From assembly GCF_030269665.1 (NCBI RefSeq), contig NZ_BSTS01000012.1:185400-249399 (forward strand): a stretch of 64,000 nucleotides of DNA. Reading direction: 5' to 3'. The position numbers were made by a program, and so were the translations under genes. The DNA is from Actinomycetospora sp. NBRC 106375. Lineage in GTDB: Bacteria; Actinomycetota; Actinomycetes; Mycobacteriales; Pseudonocardiaceae. The notes beneath the pieces are model-generated. The model did not search any database. It was not told where the DNA came from and saw only the letters and a program-made list of their open reading frames with translations. Positions 7,479-16,942 of the stretch are shown here, piece after piece (within the stretch, counting starts at the first letter, position 1; each line of letters starts with the position of its first letter).

Positions 7479-10067
7479 TCACGAGGACGGGGCGAGGTCG
7501 GAGGGCTGGAGGCGCACCGTCGGTTCGTCCTCCTCGGCCGGGGCGGCCTGGGCGGGCGCGGCCTTGCCGTCGATGAGCGCCGCGAGGTCGGCGAGGACGG
7601 GGTGCTTGACGATCTCGGGCAGGCTCACGGCCTTCTTCAGCCCGACCGCCATCTTCACCGCGAGCAGCGAGGAGCCGCCGCGGTCGAAGAAGTGGGTGTC
7701 GCGCCCGATCGCCGACTCGTCGACGCCCAGCAGCGGCGCCCAGACCGCGGCCACCCGGGCCTCGGTGGGCGTCAGCGGAGTCGCGTCCGCGCCGGCGTCG
7801 GCGGTCTCGGGCTCGTCGAGGGCGAGCGCGAGGGCCGTCAGCGCCTTGCGGTCGATCTTGCCGTTCGGGGTGAGCGGCAGGGTCTCCTGGTGGTGAAGCA
7901 CCGGTGGGACCATGTACGCCGGCAGCGACGCGCCGAGGGTCGCGCGCAGCACCTCGGTCTCCACCGGCGCGGCCGCGCCGTAGAAGCCGACCAGCTGCTT
8001 GCCGCGCCCGGGCCGCTCGGCGACGACCACCGACGCGTCCCGCACGCCGGGCGCGCGCAGCAGGGTGTTCTCGACCTCGCCGATCTCGATGCGGAAGCCG
8101 GAGATCTTCACCTGGTGGTCGCGGCGCCCCAGGAAGTCGAGCTTGCCGTCGGGCAGCCAGCGGCCGTGGTCGCCGCTGCGGTAGAGCCGCTCCCCCGGGC
8201 GCAGCGGGTCGGCCACGAAGGCCTTCGCGGTGCGCTCGGGGTCGTTGACGTACCCGCGGCCGACGCAGACCCCGGAGAACACGATCTCGCCGGGCGCGCC
8301 GAGCGGGACCGGGTTCAGCGCCTCGTCCACGACGTAGACCCGGACGTTGGGGACGGCCGGCCCGAGCGGCACGCGCTCGCCGGTGGGCACCTCGGTGAGG
8401 ATCTCGTGGTTGGTGTCGTCGCAGGTCTCGGTCAGGCCGTACGCGTTGACCACCGCGACGTCGGGCCGCACCGAGAACCAGCGCGCCACCAGCTCCTTCT
8501 TGACCGCCTCGCCGGTGACCGCGATGCGCCGCAGCGCGGGCAGCGCCTCGGACGCCGGGACGTCCAGCTGCTCGAGGTAGGACACGACGACGTCGAGGTA
8601 GGACGGGACGAGCTGGGCGACCTCGACCCGGCGGCGGGCCAGGAGGTCGACGAACGACGGGACGTCGAGGATGGTCTCCTGCTCGACGAGGACGGTGGTG
8701 CCGCCCACGAGCCATGGCGCGACGAGCTGCCACAGCGAGATGTCGAAGCACTGCGGGGCGGTCTCGGTGACCACCGTGCCCTCGGTGATCCCGAGGTCCT
8801 CGATCTTGGCGTACAGGTGGTTGACCATGCCCGCGTGCTCGCACATGGCGCCCTTCGGCTCGCCGGTGGAGCCGGAGGTGAAGTACAGGTAGGCGAGGCG
8901 GTCGCCGGCGATCTCGACCCGCGGGACCTCCTCGCCGTGCTCCTCGGCGACCGCGTCGTCGACGAGGAGGCGCTCGGGGGCCGCGGCGCCGAGGCCGGCC
9001 AGGGCCTCGTCGAGCGTGGTCGTGCTGCCGCGCTCGCCCAGCACGAGGCGCGCGTCGGCGCGGGTGAGCACCGTGGCGATGCGGTCGGCGGGGAAGTGCG
9101 GCTCCAGCGGCAGGTACGCGGCGCCCGCCTTGAGGATGCCGAGGACCGAGGCGGCCCAGTCGAGGGTCCGCTCGGCGACCACAGCGACGATCCCCTCGGG
9201 CGGCAGGCCGCGGGCCAGGATCGCCCGGGCGACGCGGTCGGTGACCTCGTCGAGCTCGCGGTAGGTCCAGGAGCGGTCGCCGTGCCGCACGGCGACGCGG
9301 TCCGGGTCGGCGGCGGCCCGCGCCCGGATGATCTCGTGCGCGGGGAGGTCGGGACGCTCGCGCACCGGGCCCGCGAGGCCGTCGACCTGGAAGGCCAGCT
9401 CCTCGGGACCGACGAGTCCGGCCGCGCCCGGCGCCGCGTCCGGGTCGGCGCACAGCTGTCCCAGGGCCGTGAGGTGGTAGCCCGCGATCCGCTCGGCGGC
9501 CGGGACGTCGAGGTCGCCGGTCCGGTGGACGACGCGCAGCACGTCGTCCGCCGGGCGGTCGACCACGAACACGGTGCCGTCCTCGAGCACGGCCCCGTCC
9601 CCGGCCCCCACCCCGAGGACCGTCTCGGGCCAGAGCCCGGCCAGGTCGCGTCGCGCCTGCGCCAGGCCCACCTCGTCGGCGACCTGGTCCGCGGCCGCGA
9701 GGCCGGTCAGGGCCGCGGACGCGGCGGTGACCAGCGCCCGCCACGACCCGAGCTCGGTGTCGAGGCGGGCGGGCATCGTCCGGCCGGCCGTCGCGACGGC
9801 GGCCAGGACCTCGGGCTCGGCGGTGAGCGCGGCCAGCACCCGGGCGTGCGCCGCGAGGAGGAGCGCCTCGGGGACGGCCCCGAGGCGACCCGCCTGCGCG
9901 GACACGGCGGCGGCCAGGTCGGCCGGCACGGCGACCGTGGTCGTGACGGCGTCCTCGCCGGGCGCACCGGGCGTGCGGCTCCACCGCGGGACGGCGGTGG
10001 CGCCGCTCGCGAGGACGGCGCGCCACCGGGTGTCGTCGGTGACCGCGCAGGTGGTGGGCTGGGTCAT
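7479..10067 (-). CDS. Stand-alone NRPS adenylation plus peptidyl carrier protein, probably Dap-activating
   Basis: The 862-residue protein has an N-terminal region of about 230 residues without recognised motifs (possibly a condensation-domain remnant), an intact adenylation domain, and a carrier domain. Core motifs are present: A3 TSGSTGEPKG near residue 395, A5 NAYGLTET, A7 YRSGD, A8 GRRDHQVKISGFRIE, A10 NGKIDRKAL near 735, and carrier GGSSLL near 798. Hand alignment to GrsA reads the pocket as D-I-W-S-A-T-A-D-D-K, similar in my memory to codes for diaminobutyrate. The ATG follows GAGGACGG; the gene starts 31 bp after the synthetase stop. No thioesterase or classical condensation domain is present. 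Confidence 0.85.
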   Translation of the reverse strand: MTQPTTCAVTDDTRWRAVLASGATAVPRWSRTPGAPGEDAVTTTVAVPADLAAAVSAQAGRLGAVPEALLLAAHARVLAALTAEPEVLAAVATAGRTMPARLDTELGSWRALVTAASAALTGLAAADQVADEVGLAQARRDLAGLWPETVLGVGAGDGAVLEDGTVFVVDRPADDVLRVVHRTGDLDVPAAERIAGYHLTALGQLCADPDAAPGAAGLVGPEELAFQVDGLAGPVRERPDLPAHEIIRARAAADPDRVAVRHGDRSWTYRELDEVTDRVARAILARGLPPEGIVAVVAERTLDWAASVLGILKAGAAYLPLEPHFPADRIATVLTRADARLVLGERGSTTTLDEALAGLGAAAPERLLVDDAVAEEHGEEVPRVEIAGDRLAYLYFTSGSTGEPKGAMCEHAGMVNHLYAKIEDLGITEGTVVTETAPQCFDISLWQLVAPWLVGGTTVLVEQETILDVPSFVDLLARRRVEVAQLVPSYLDVVVSYLEQLDVPASEALPALRRIAVTGEAVKKELVARWFSVRPDVAVVNAYGLTETCDDTNHEILTEVPTGERVPLGPAVPNVRVYVVDEALNPVPLGAPGEIVFSGVCVGRGYVNDPERTAKAFVADPLRPGERLYRSGDHGRWLPDGKLDFLGRRDHQVKISGFRIEIGEVENTLLRAPGVRDASVVVAERPGRGKQLVGFYGAAAPVETEVLRATLGASLPAYMVPPVLHHQETLPLTPNGKIDRKALTALALALDEPETADAGADATPLTPTEARVAAVWAPLLGVDESAIGRDTHFFDRGGSSLLAVKMAVGLKKAVSLPEIVKHPVLADLAALIDGKAAPAQAAPAEEDEPTVRLQPSDLAPSS

Positions 10068-10098
10068 GGGTCCGTCCTCGGGGTTCGGGTCGGTCACG

Positions 10099-13000
10099 TC
10101 AGTCGAGGCCACGGGCGGGGTTGCCGCCCCAGGACTCGCCGGGCGGCACCTCCTCGCCCTTCATGAGGAAGGTGTCGGGGGCGAGCTTCGCGTCGTCGCC
10201 GATCGTCGTGCCGTAGTGCACGAAGGAGGAGACGCCGAGCGTGACCCGGGCCCCGATCACCACGCGGTCGGACTTGAAGCCGCCGTCCTCCTGCGAGTGG
10301 CACTGGATCACGCAGCCCTCGCCGAGGGTGGCGTCGTCACCGATGGTCGTGAACGCCTTCTCGGTGAGGTTGGCGCCGTCGTCGAACACCCGCGCGCCGA
10401 CGTGGACGCCGAGCATCCGCCACACGAGCGGCTTGAAGGGGGTGCCGTTGAACGCCTGCACCCAGTCGGGGGCGGGCACCTTCCAGTACCGCTCGTGGCG
10501 CCAGAAGACGGGGTCGTAGATCGACGCACCGCCGGGCATGAGCGCCTTCAGCGGCGCGACGCAGCGCTGGACCAGCGAGAACCACACGACCAGCAGGACG
10601 ATGCCGACCAGCTCGACGAGGACGACCTCGCCGGGACCGGCCGCGATCGGCAGCGACGCGACCGCCACGAGGCTCACGATCGTCAGGTAGCTGAAGATCC
10701 ACCGCACGAGCAGGTGGATCGCCATGGAGACGGCGTTGTGCCGGTTCTTGCGGCGCAGCGACCGGGCCAGCTCCCGGGGATCGGCCACGTCGAGCGCGCT
10801 GTCCCGCGCGACCGTCCGCGGGATCTCGAAGCTCGGTGAGCCGAGCAGACCGACGCCCTGACGGACCGGGCCGTGGAGCGGGATCTGCACCTTCGTGGCG
10901 AGCAGGCAGTCGTCGCCGGTCCGGCCCTGCGGTGGGTAGGCGATCTTGTTGCCGAGGAAGTTGTTCGCCCCGATCGCCGTGCGCGAGACGCGGAACGACG
11001 TGGCGGAGTACTCGGCGTTCATCACCGAGAGCCCGTCGGCGACGACGGTGCCGCGGCCCACGCTGGTGAGGAAGGGGTTCTCGTGCTGGACCGCCATCCC
11101 GAAATTGGAGCCGGTCTGTTCCAGCGGACGGAGCTTGTAGCCGATGAACACGAGGTAGTGAGCGATCGCGGAGCTGTCGCCGAACAGCTCGACGAACGGC
11201 TTGAGGTTGGTGAGCGCCCCGATCGTGCGGTGCAGCCAGTAGCGGACCCCGTAGAGGGGGTAGACGACGTCGGGGCGGACCCAGATCGCGAGCAGCCGCG
11301 GCACGGTCGTGGCCACGGCCAGGCCCAGGACCAGCGCGCCGAAGTAGAGCAGGCCGCTGAGCGCGAGCAGCTGCAGGTGGAACCCCACCGAGGCCAGCAC
11401 CCCGGGCGGGGGCGCGAACAGCGTGGCGAACAGCGGGACGAGGGAGAACAGGACACCGGCGACCACGAGGGCGGCGGGCGAGGCGATGACCAGGGCGACC
11501 ACGAAGAGCACCGTCGAGTAGAGGATGCGGCGCAGCCGGCTCCCCGGGGCGGGCGGCACCGCGGGCAGCGGGCCCTCAGCGCGGCGGCCGGGCGAGCCGT
11601 GCCAGACCTCGCCCGCCGGGATCGCCTGCCCCGCGTGCAGCGAGGAGCTGTGGGCGAGCGACGCCCCGTCGCCGACCGCCGTGTTGACGTCGAGCACCGT
11701 CGCCTCGCCGACGAAGGCGTTCGCGCCGATGCTGACCCCGCCGATCTCGATCTTGCCGTCGTGCGCGCGGTAGCACGCGATGACCGCTTCCTTCCGCACG
11801 AGGCTGCCGTCGCCGATGCTGAACAGGTCGGTGCATACCGGCACCTGCCCGCCGAGGTAGACGACGTCGCGCCCGACCTTCGCCCCCAGCGCGCGGAGGT
11901 AGAGCGCGAACGCCGGCGTGCCGTTGAACAGCACCATCGGGCTGGTGCGCACCAGCGTCTTGACCACCCAGAACCGCAGGTAGGCGGGGCTCCACACGCG
12001 GATCGACCCGGGCCGCCACCGCCCGATCAGCGCCCACTTCGCGACGATGGGCAGCACGCTGAGCACGACGAACCCGGCGACGCCGGCGAGGAGGGCACCC
12101 AGGTACCCGTTCACGATCCCGGTCGACGTCGTGACCGCCTCGAAGCCCCACACGAGGATGGAGGCGGCGATGTAGCTGTAGGCCAGGACGCAGACGAGCT
12201 GCGCCGCGCCGCACAGGACGAACGACGTCGTGCCCGCGCGCGGACCGCTGGGCTCGTCGGTCCCGGTCACCGACGGGCCGGCGGGCGCGGACCGCTCCCG
12301 GTCGCGCTCGGCGCCGCCGTCGAGCGCGGCGGAGAGGCTCGCGATGGTCGGGTTCCGGTACACGTCCGGCATCCCCACCGACGGGAGGTCGTCGCGCTTG
12401 CGCGTGCGGGCGCAGAAGCGCGCCATGAGCAGCGAGTCGGCGCCGAGCTCGTCGAAGAAGTTCGCGTGGGGCGGCACGTCGGGCCGCTCGAGGACCTCGG
12501 CGAGGATGGCGCCGAGGCCCGCGGTCGCCTGCGCGGTGCCGCTGCCGGCGCCCGCCGGCTTCGCGGCGGGCGCGAGGGCCACGGAGAGCTTCGCGAGCGT
12601 CGGGTGCTGGTAGATGTCCTGCATGGCGGCCGACGGCAGGTCGGGGTGCTTGCGGATCCGCGCGCAGAAGCGCGCCATGAGCAGGGAGTCCGCGCCCAGG
12701 TCGTCGAAGAAGTGGCCGTCCCGCGAGACGTCGGCGCCGCCCAGGATCTCGACGAGGATCTCCCGCAGGAGCGCCTCGGTGGCCCCGGGCGCGGCGGCCG
12801 GCGCAGCCGCGCCTGCCGCGGGGGCCGCCGGTGCGCTCGCCGCGGCCGCCCCGACCGCGGCCGCCGGCACCCGCGTCGCCGCCGGCGGCCCGGCGGCCGC
12901 TCCGGCCGGGGCCGGCCGTCCCTGCCCGCCCGGTCGACCAGGTGCACCGGGTCGGCCGGGCGCACCCGGCGCGGGCGGCGCACCCGGCCGGACGGGCGGA

Positions 13001-14973
13001 CCGGGCCGGCCGGGAGGTCCCGGCCGCGCCGGCGCGGCCGGCCCACGGGCGGCGGGCATGCCCGGACCGGGGGTCCCGGGGCCGGGGGTGCCCTGACCGG
13101 GGCCACCGGGGCGGGGTGTGCCCGGACCGGGCGTCGCGGGACCGGGCGTCGTGGGGCGCCGGCCGGGCGGTGCGGGCGGCGGAGCGGCCGGTGCGTGACC
13201 GGCCGGCGTCGGGGGGGCCGGTCTCGAGGGGGCCGGAGTCGGGCGCGCCGGCGTCGGGGGCGCGGCCACGGGCGGCGTCGCCCGGACCGCCGTGGTCGGC
13301 GCGTCGACCGCGTTCCGTGGCTTCCCGGGCCGCGGGGCCTCGGGCGCCTCGGGCGTCTCGGGCGTCTCGGGCGTCTCCGGGGGCTCCTCGGGCGTCGGCG
13401 CCGGGTGCGGCATCGTGCCCTGGGTGGCGTCCGCGCCGCTCGCCGGCGGCGCGTCCTCGCCCGGCCCGGCCTGGTCGTCCGGCGGCTCCTCGACCGGCAG
13501 CGGCTCCTCGACCGACGGCGACGGGAGACTCATGACGGTCGTGCGCCGCGACCGCCGGGGTGCCGGCCGGGGTGGCAGCTTCACCGCCGAGGGCGCGATC
13601 CGCTCGCCGCGGCCGCCCGCCCCGTCGAGACGCGCGATCCGCTCGACGTCGCCCGCGGGCGTGACCCGGCCGAGGTCGCCGGTGCGGAACATCAGGGCCG
13701 GCCCGCCGCCGGGTGGGGAGACGAACGCCCCGGCCGTGAGCTCGCGGCGGCCGACGTACCCGCGCGCCACCCCGGGACCGGTGATGCCGATCTCGCCGAT
13801 CCCCCCCGCGGGCAGGACGCGGCGCGGGTCGGCGGGGTCGGTGACGACGACCCCGTAACCGGGCAGGGGGCGTCCGAACGTCGCCGGGCCGTCGGGACCG
13901 AGCTCGGTCCACAGGGCGGCGACCGTGGTCTCGGGCGCGCCGTGCATGCCGACGATGCGGCGCCCGGGTCGCTGCCAGCGGGCGACGAGGTCCCGCGGCC
14001 GCTCGGTGCCGGACAGCACGAGCAGGCGGAGGTCGGGCAGCGTCTCGTCCACGCCGTCCAGCTCCTCGGCCGTCGCCCGCAGGACGGTCACGCGCTGGTC
14101 GCGCAGGTGGCGGCCCAGCTCGGCGCCGCGCAGGGGCGGCCCCGCGGGCGCGGTGACGACGGTGGCCCCGCCCGACCAGGCCAGCCACGTCTCGAGGACC
14201 GCGAGGTCGGAGCCGGCCCGGGGATCGTGGTGGACCCGGTCCTGGGGCCCGATCTGGAGCAGTCCCCCCGCGCCGCGGAGGAACGCGACGGCCGCGTCGT
14301 GCCCGACGGCCGTCGCGCGCAGGCCGCCCTGGACGCCGGCGGAGCGGTCGGCGGCGTGGACCACGACGTAGGCCGGCGTCCCGGCGACCGAGCCGCGCTC
14401 GGCGTCGGTCAGGCGCTGGGCGTCCTCCTCGTCGACCCGGGTCCGGACGCGGTCGAGGTAGACGGCGTCGACGTCGGACCGGTCGAGCCGGGACGCGACG
14501 CCGGTCGTGGTCAGCACGATGCCCGCACCGGCCGCCTCGAGCACGGCGGCGAGCGCCTCGTCGGGGAGCCGGACGTCGAGCGGGACCCAGACGGCGCCGA
14601 TCCGGGCGGTCGCGAGCTGGGCGACCAGGGTGTCGTCGGGCCGGTCGAGCAGCAGCGCCACCCGGTCGCCGGCGGCGATCCGGCGCCGCCGCAGGTAGCG
14701 CGCCAGCCGCGCGGCCCGGGTCTCGAGCTCCACGTAGGACATCGGGCCGTCGGCGGTCTCGGCGGCGACCGCGGTCGCCCGGCCGTGGCGGCGGAGCTCG
14801 TCGCAGGTCCGTTCGACGACCCGGTCGATCCGCTCGTCGGCGGGCGCGGGCGGCGGGCCGGAGCCGGAGCCCAGGCCGGGGCCGTACCGGCGTCGCGACG
14901 CGGTCCACCGGCGACGCGTTGCCGGCGGCACCGGCTGCGCCATGGCGACGCCGTGCGTGGCACCGGCGACCAT
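10099..14973 (-). CDS. Pls/PosA-type membrane synthetase with degenerate adenylation domain and two tandem carrier domains
   Basis: From the ATG at 14973 the protein is about 1,624 residues. The N terminus is adenylation-like but decayed: the A3 loop is replaced by VVVHAADRSAGVQGG, A5 reads HGAPETT, A7 FRTGD survives, and the C-terminal subdomain with the catalytic A10 lysine is missing. A roughly 250-residue Pro/Gly/Ala linker follows, then two carrier domains each with LGADSLLMARFCAR (serines near 761 and 845). The C-terminal half has about six membrane helices and three soluble segments with hexapeptide-like repeats, as in epsilon-poly-L-lysine synthetase, where this part makes the isopeptide bonds. 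A GTG at 15069 would add 32 residues but overlaps the conserved promoter box. Confidence 0.82.
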   Translation of the reverse strand: MVAGATHGVAMAQPVPPATRRRWTASRRRYGPGLGSGSGPPPAPADERIDRVVERTCDELRRHGRATAVAAETADGPMSYVELETRAARLARYLRRRRIAAGDRVALLLDRPDDTLVAQLATARIGAVWVPLDVRLPDEALAAVLEAAGAGIVLTTTGVASRLDRSDVDAVYLDRVRTRVDEEDAQRLTDAERGSVAGTPAYVVVHAADRSAGVQGGLRATAVGHDAAVAFLRGAGGLLQIGPQDRVHHDPRAGSDLAVLETWLAWSGGATVVTAPAGPPLRGAELGRHLRDQRVTVLRATAEELDGVDETLPDLRLLVLSGTERPRDLVARWQRPGRRIVGMHGAPETTVAALWTELGPDGPATFGRPLPGYGVVVTDPADPRRVLPAGGIGEIGITGPGVARGYVGRRELTAGAFVSPPGGGPALMFRTGDLGRVTPAGDVERIARLDGAGGRGERIAPSAVKLPPRPAPRRSRRTTVMSLPSPSVEEPLPVEEPPDDQAGPGEDAPPASGADATQGTMPHPAPTPEEPPETPETPETPEAPEAPRPGKPRNAVDAPTTAVRATPPVAAPPTPARPTPAPSRPAPPTPAGHAPAAPPPAPPGRRPTTPGPATPGPGTPRPGGPGQGTPGPGTPGPGMPAARGPAAPARPGPPGRPGPPVRPGAPPAPGAPGRPGAPGRPGGQGRPAPAGAAAGPPAATRVPAAAVGAAAASAPAAPAAGAAAPAAAPGATEALLREILVEILGGADVSRDGHFFDDLGADSLLMARFCARIRKHPDLPSAAMQDIYQHPTLAKLSVALAPAAKPAGAGSGTAQATAGLGAILAEVLERPDVPPHANFFDELGADSLLMARFCARTRKRDDLPSVGMPDVYRNPTIASLSAALDGGAERDRERSAPAGPSVTGTDEPSGPRAGTTSFVLCGAAQLVCVLAYSYIAASILVWGFEAVTTSTGIVNGYLGALLAGVAGFVVLSVLPIVAKWALIGRWRPGSIRVWSPAYLRFWVVKTLVRTSPMVLFNGTPAFALYLRALGAKVGRDVVYLGGQVPVCTDLFSIGDGSLVRKEAVIACYRAHDGKIEIGGVSIGANAFVGEATVLDVNTAVGDGASLAHSSSLHAGQAIPAGEVWHGSPGRRAEGPLPAVPPAPGSRLRRILYSTVLFVVALVIASPAALVVAGVLFSLVPLFATLFAPPPGVLASVGFHLQLLALSGLLYFGALVLGLAVATTVPRLLAIWVRPDVVYPLYGVRYWLHRTIGALTNLKPFVELFGDSSAIAHYLVFIGYKLRPLEQTGSNFGMAVQHENPFLTSVGRGTVVADGLSVMNAEYSATSFRVSRTAIGANNFLGNKIAYPPQGRTGDDCLLATKVQIPLHGPVRQGVGLLGSPSFEIPRTVARDSALDVADPRELARSLRRKNRHNAVSMAIHLLVRWIFSYLTIVSLVAVASLPIAAGPGEVVLVELVGIVLLVVWFSLVQRCVAPLKALMPGGASIYDPVFWRHERYWKVPAPDWVQAFNGTPFKPLVWRMLGVHVGARVFDDGANLTEKAFTTIGDDATLGEGCVIQCHSQEDGGFKSDRVVIGARVTLGVSSFVHYGTTIGDDAKLAPDTFLMKGEEVPPGESWGGNPARGLD

Positions 14974-15060
14974 GGCGACCCCACGTTCCTGGCATGACGT
15001 TCCCCGCGCGGGTGTGCGCGAGACCACGACATCGTCACGTACCGGCGTCGTCGTCGCGCC

Positions 15061-15076
15061 TACTTTCACTCGAATG
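15061..15076. promoter_or_regulatory. 16-bp box upstream of the Pls-like gene (copy 2); divergent intergenic region
   Basis: TACTTTCACTCGAATG matches the box at 5728-5743 with one mismatch. It lies in the 340-bp stretch (14974-15313) between the Pls-like gene and the divergent membrane protein gene. On the plus strand a TAATGT that could be a -10 element follows at 15080-15085. I see no other gene in this stretch. Confidence 0.5.
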
Positions 15077-15313
15077 AGCTAATGTCGATCGCAGATTTCC
15101 TCCTGGCGACGGCGATACGGCCCGATCTGGGCACCCTCTGTCATCGAGGCCGTGACGTGACCTCGCCGCCGCCTCACCGTGGCCGCCTTGCTCCAAGGTG
15201 ACAGAACTGTGGCCCCGACCGGCGGTAAGCGTGACGCCGCGGCGATGTCCGCCGCCGGTCGTGCCCAGGAGGCTGTTCCTCACACCGCTCGCCGAGCTCC
15301 GAGGAGTCCTCCG

Positions 15314-16933
15314 ATGACCAGGACCGCCGTACTGCCGCGTGACCCGCGCCTGGCGCCGTCGGGACCCGCGGCACCCGGGACGGCACGGCTGCACCGCCCG
15401 ACCGTCCCGCCGACCGGCGGCGTCGCGGACGCGCCCACCGTCCGCCTGCCCCTGGTCCGCGACGCGGCGGCGAAGGGTCCGGGGGCGCGCGTCCGCGGGA
15501 TCGACATGGCCCGCGGGCTCGCCCTGCTCGGCATGATCGCGGTCCACACGTTCCCCACGGCCGAGAACGGCGCGCTCACCACTGTCGGCCTCCTCGCCGG
15601 CGGGACCTCGGCGGCCCTGTTCGGCCTCCTCGTCGGGGTGTCGGTCTCGCTGCTCACCGGACGCCGGCAGGTCACGCTCGGGGCCGGGACGTTCGGGACC
15701 CACGCCGTCCGGCTGGCGGTGCGGGGCCTCGCGGTGGGCGTGCTCGGCCTGGCGCTCGGCCAGGCGGCCCTCGGCGACGTCGACATCATCCTGACCTACT
15801 ACGGGGTGATGTTCCTGCTGGCCGTCCCGCTGATCCTGCTCCCGACGCGCGTCCTGTTCGCGCTCGGTGCCGTGCTCGCGGTGGTCGCCCCGGTCACGAG
15901 CTTCCTCGTGCGGCAGGGCATGCCGCCGGCGCCCGAGCTGCTCGACCCGTCGTTCACCGCGTTCGTGACCGACCCCGCCGGCATGCTCGGCACGCTGTTC
16001 CTCACCGGCGCGTACCCGATCTGGCCCTGGCTGACCTACCTCTGCGTCGGCATGGCCGTCGGACGCTGCACGCTCTCCCGCACCCGCACCGCCGCCCTGC
16101 TCGCCGGCACCGGTGTGGTGCTCGTCGTGGCCGCCGCCGTCGTCTCCCGGCTGGCGCTGGTGACCTTCGGTGGCCTCGGACAGATCCTCGCGAACCCGGG
16201 CCTGCCCGCCGAGGAGCTGCAGGCCGCGCTCACCGAGGGCCCCAACGGCGTCACCCCGGCCTCCACGTGGTGGTGGCTCGCGGTCGACACCGCCCACTCG
16301 TCGACCCCGCTCGACCTGGTCCGCACGGTCGGGACGTCGCTGGCGGTGCTCGGCGCCATGCTGCTCCTGGACCGCGCCGTCGCCCACGGTGGCACGTCCC
16401 CGTGGGCCCGGATCGTCGACGCCGCGCGGGCCCCGCTGGCCGCGGCCGGCGCGATGACGCTGACCTTCTACTCCCTGCACGTCGTCGTCGCGGGCCTCGC
16501 GACGGGGGCCGACCCGTGGGCGCTCTACCTCGCCCAGGTCGTCGTCGCCCTGGCCGTCGGCCTGCTCTGGCAGCGCTACGTCGGGCGCGGTCCCCTCGAG
16601 ACCGGGGTCAGCACGCTCACCGACGTCGCCGCCCCCGCTCCGCGCTCGTCGGCCGGTCGCCCCGCGGCGTCCCGTCCGTGGCGGGCGGGCCTCGTCGCCC
16701 TGGTGGTACTCGCGATCATCGTCGGCGGCGCGTTCGCCGCCGGTGCGGGCCGGGCCGACGACGCGTCCGACGCGACCTCCACGAGCGAGGAGGTCGACGG
16801 GCCCGACTCCGCCGTCGAGGACGCCCCTGGGGACGCGCCCGAGGTCGGCCAGTCGGACGAGTCCTCCGAAGAGGAGGCGCCCGCCCAGCAGGGCGACACG
16901 GACCAGACCGGCTCCGCGGACGAGGGCGAGTGA
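15314..16933 (+). CDS. DUF418/HGSNAT-like multi-spanning membrane protein, putative acyltransferase
   Basis: The 539-residue protein has roughly ten hydrophobic helices. It begins, after a cytoplasmic lead, with RVRGIDMARGLALLGMI, the entry signature of the DUF1624/heparan-alpha-glucosaminide N-acetyltransferase and DUF418 families. The last 70 residues are an acidic Ser/Asp/Glu tail after a final helix. The ATG is preceded by GAGGAG. It diverges from the Pls-like operon and converges on serA. A role in acylating or exporting the cluster product is possible but unsupported beyond position. Confidence 0.72.
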   Translation: MTRTAVLPRDPRLAPSGPAAPGTARLHRPTVPPTGGVADAPTVRLPLVRDAAAKGPGARVRGIDMARGLALLGMIAVHTFPTAENGALTTVGLLAGGTSAALFGLLVGVSVSLLTGRRQVTLGAGTFGTHAVRLAVRGLAVGVLGLALGQAALGDVDIILTYYGVMFLLAVPLILLPTRVLFALGAVLAVVAPVTSFLVRQGMPPAPELLDPSFTAFVTDPAGMLGTLFLTGAYPIWPWLTYLCVGMAVGRCTLSRTRTAALLAGTGVVLVVAAAVVSRLALVTFGGLGQILANPGLPAEELQAALTEGPNGVTPASTWWWLAVDTAHSSTPLDLVRTVGTSLAVLGAMLLLDRAVAHGGTSPWARIVDAARAPLAAAGAMTLTFYSLHVVVAGLATGADPWALYLAQVVVALAVGLLWQRYVGRGPLETGVSTLTDVAAPAPRSSAGRPAASRPWRAGLVALVVLAIIVGGAFAAGAGRADDASDATSTSEEVDGPDSAVEDAPGDAPEVGQSDESSEEEAPAQQGDTDQTGSADEGE

Positions 16934-16942
16934 CGCCCGGCC

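Noticed and set aside
10873..14997. 1,374-codon plus-strand frame antisense to the Pls-like gene
   Set aside because: High GC keeps antisense frames open; no domain motif is visible and the minus frame has carrier and membrane domains.
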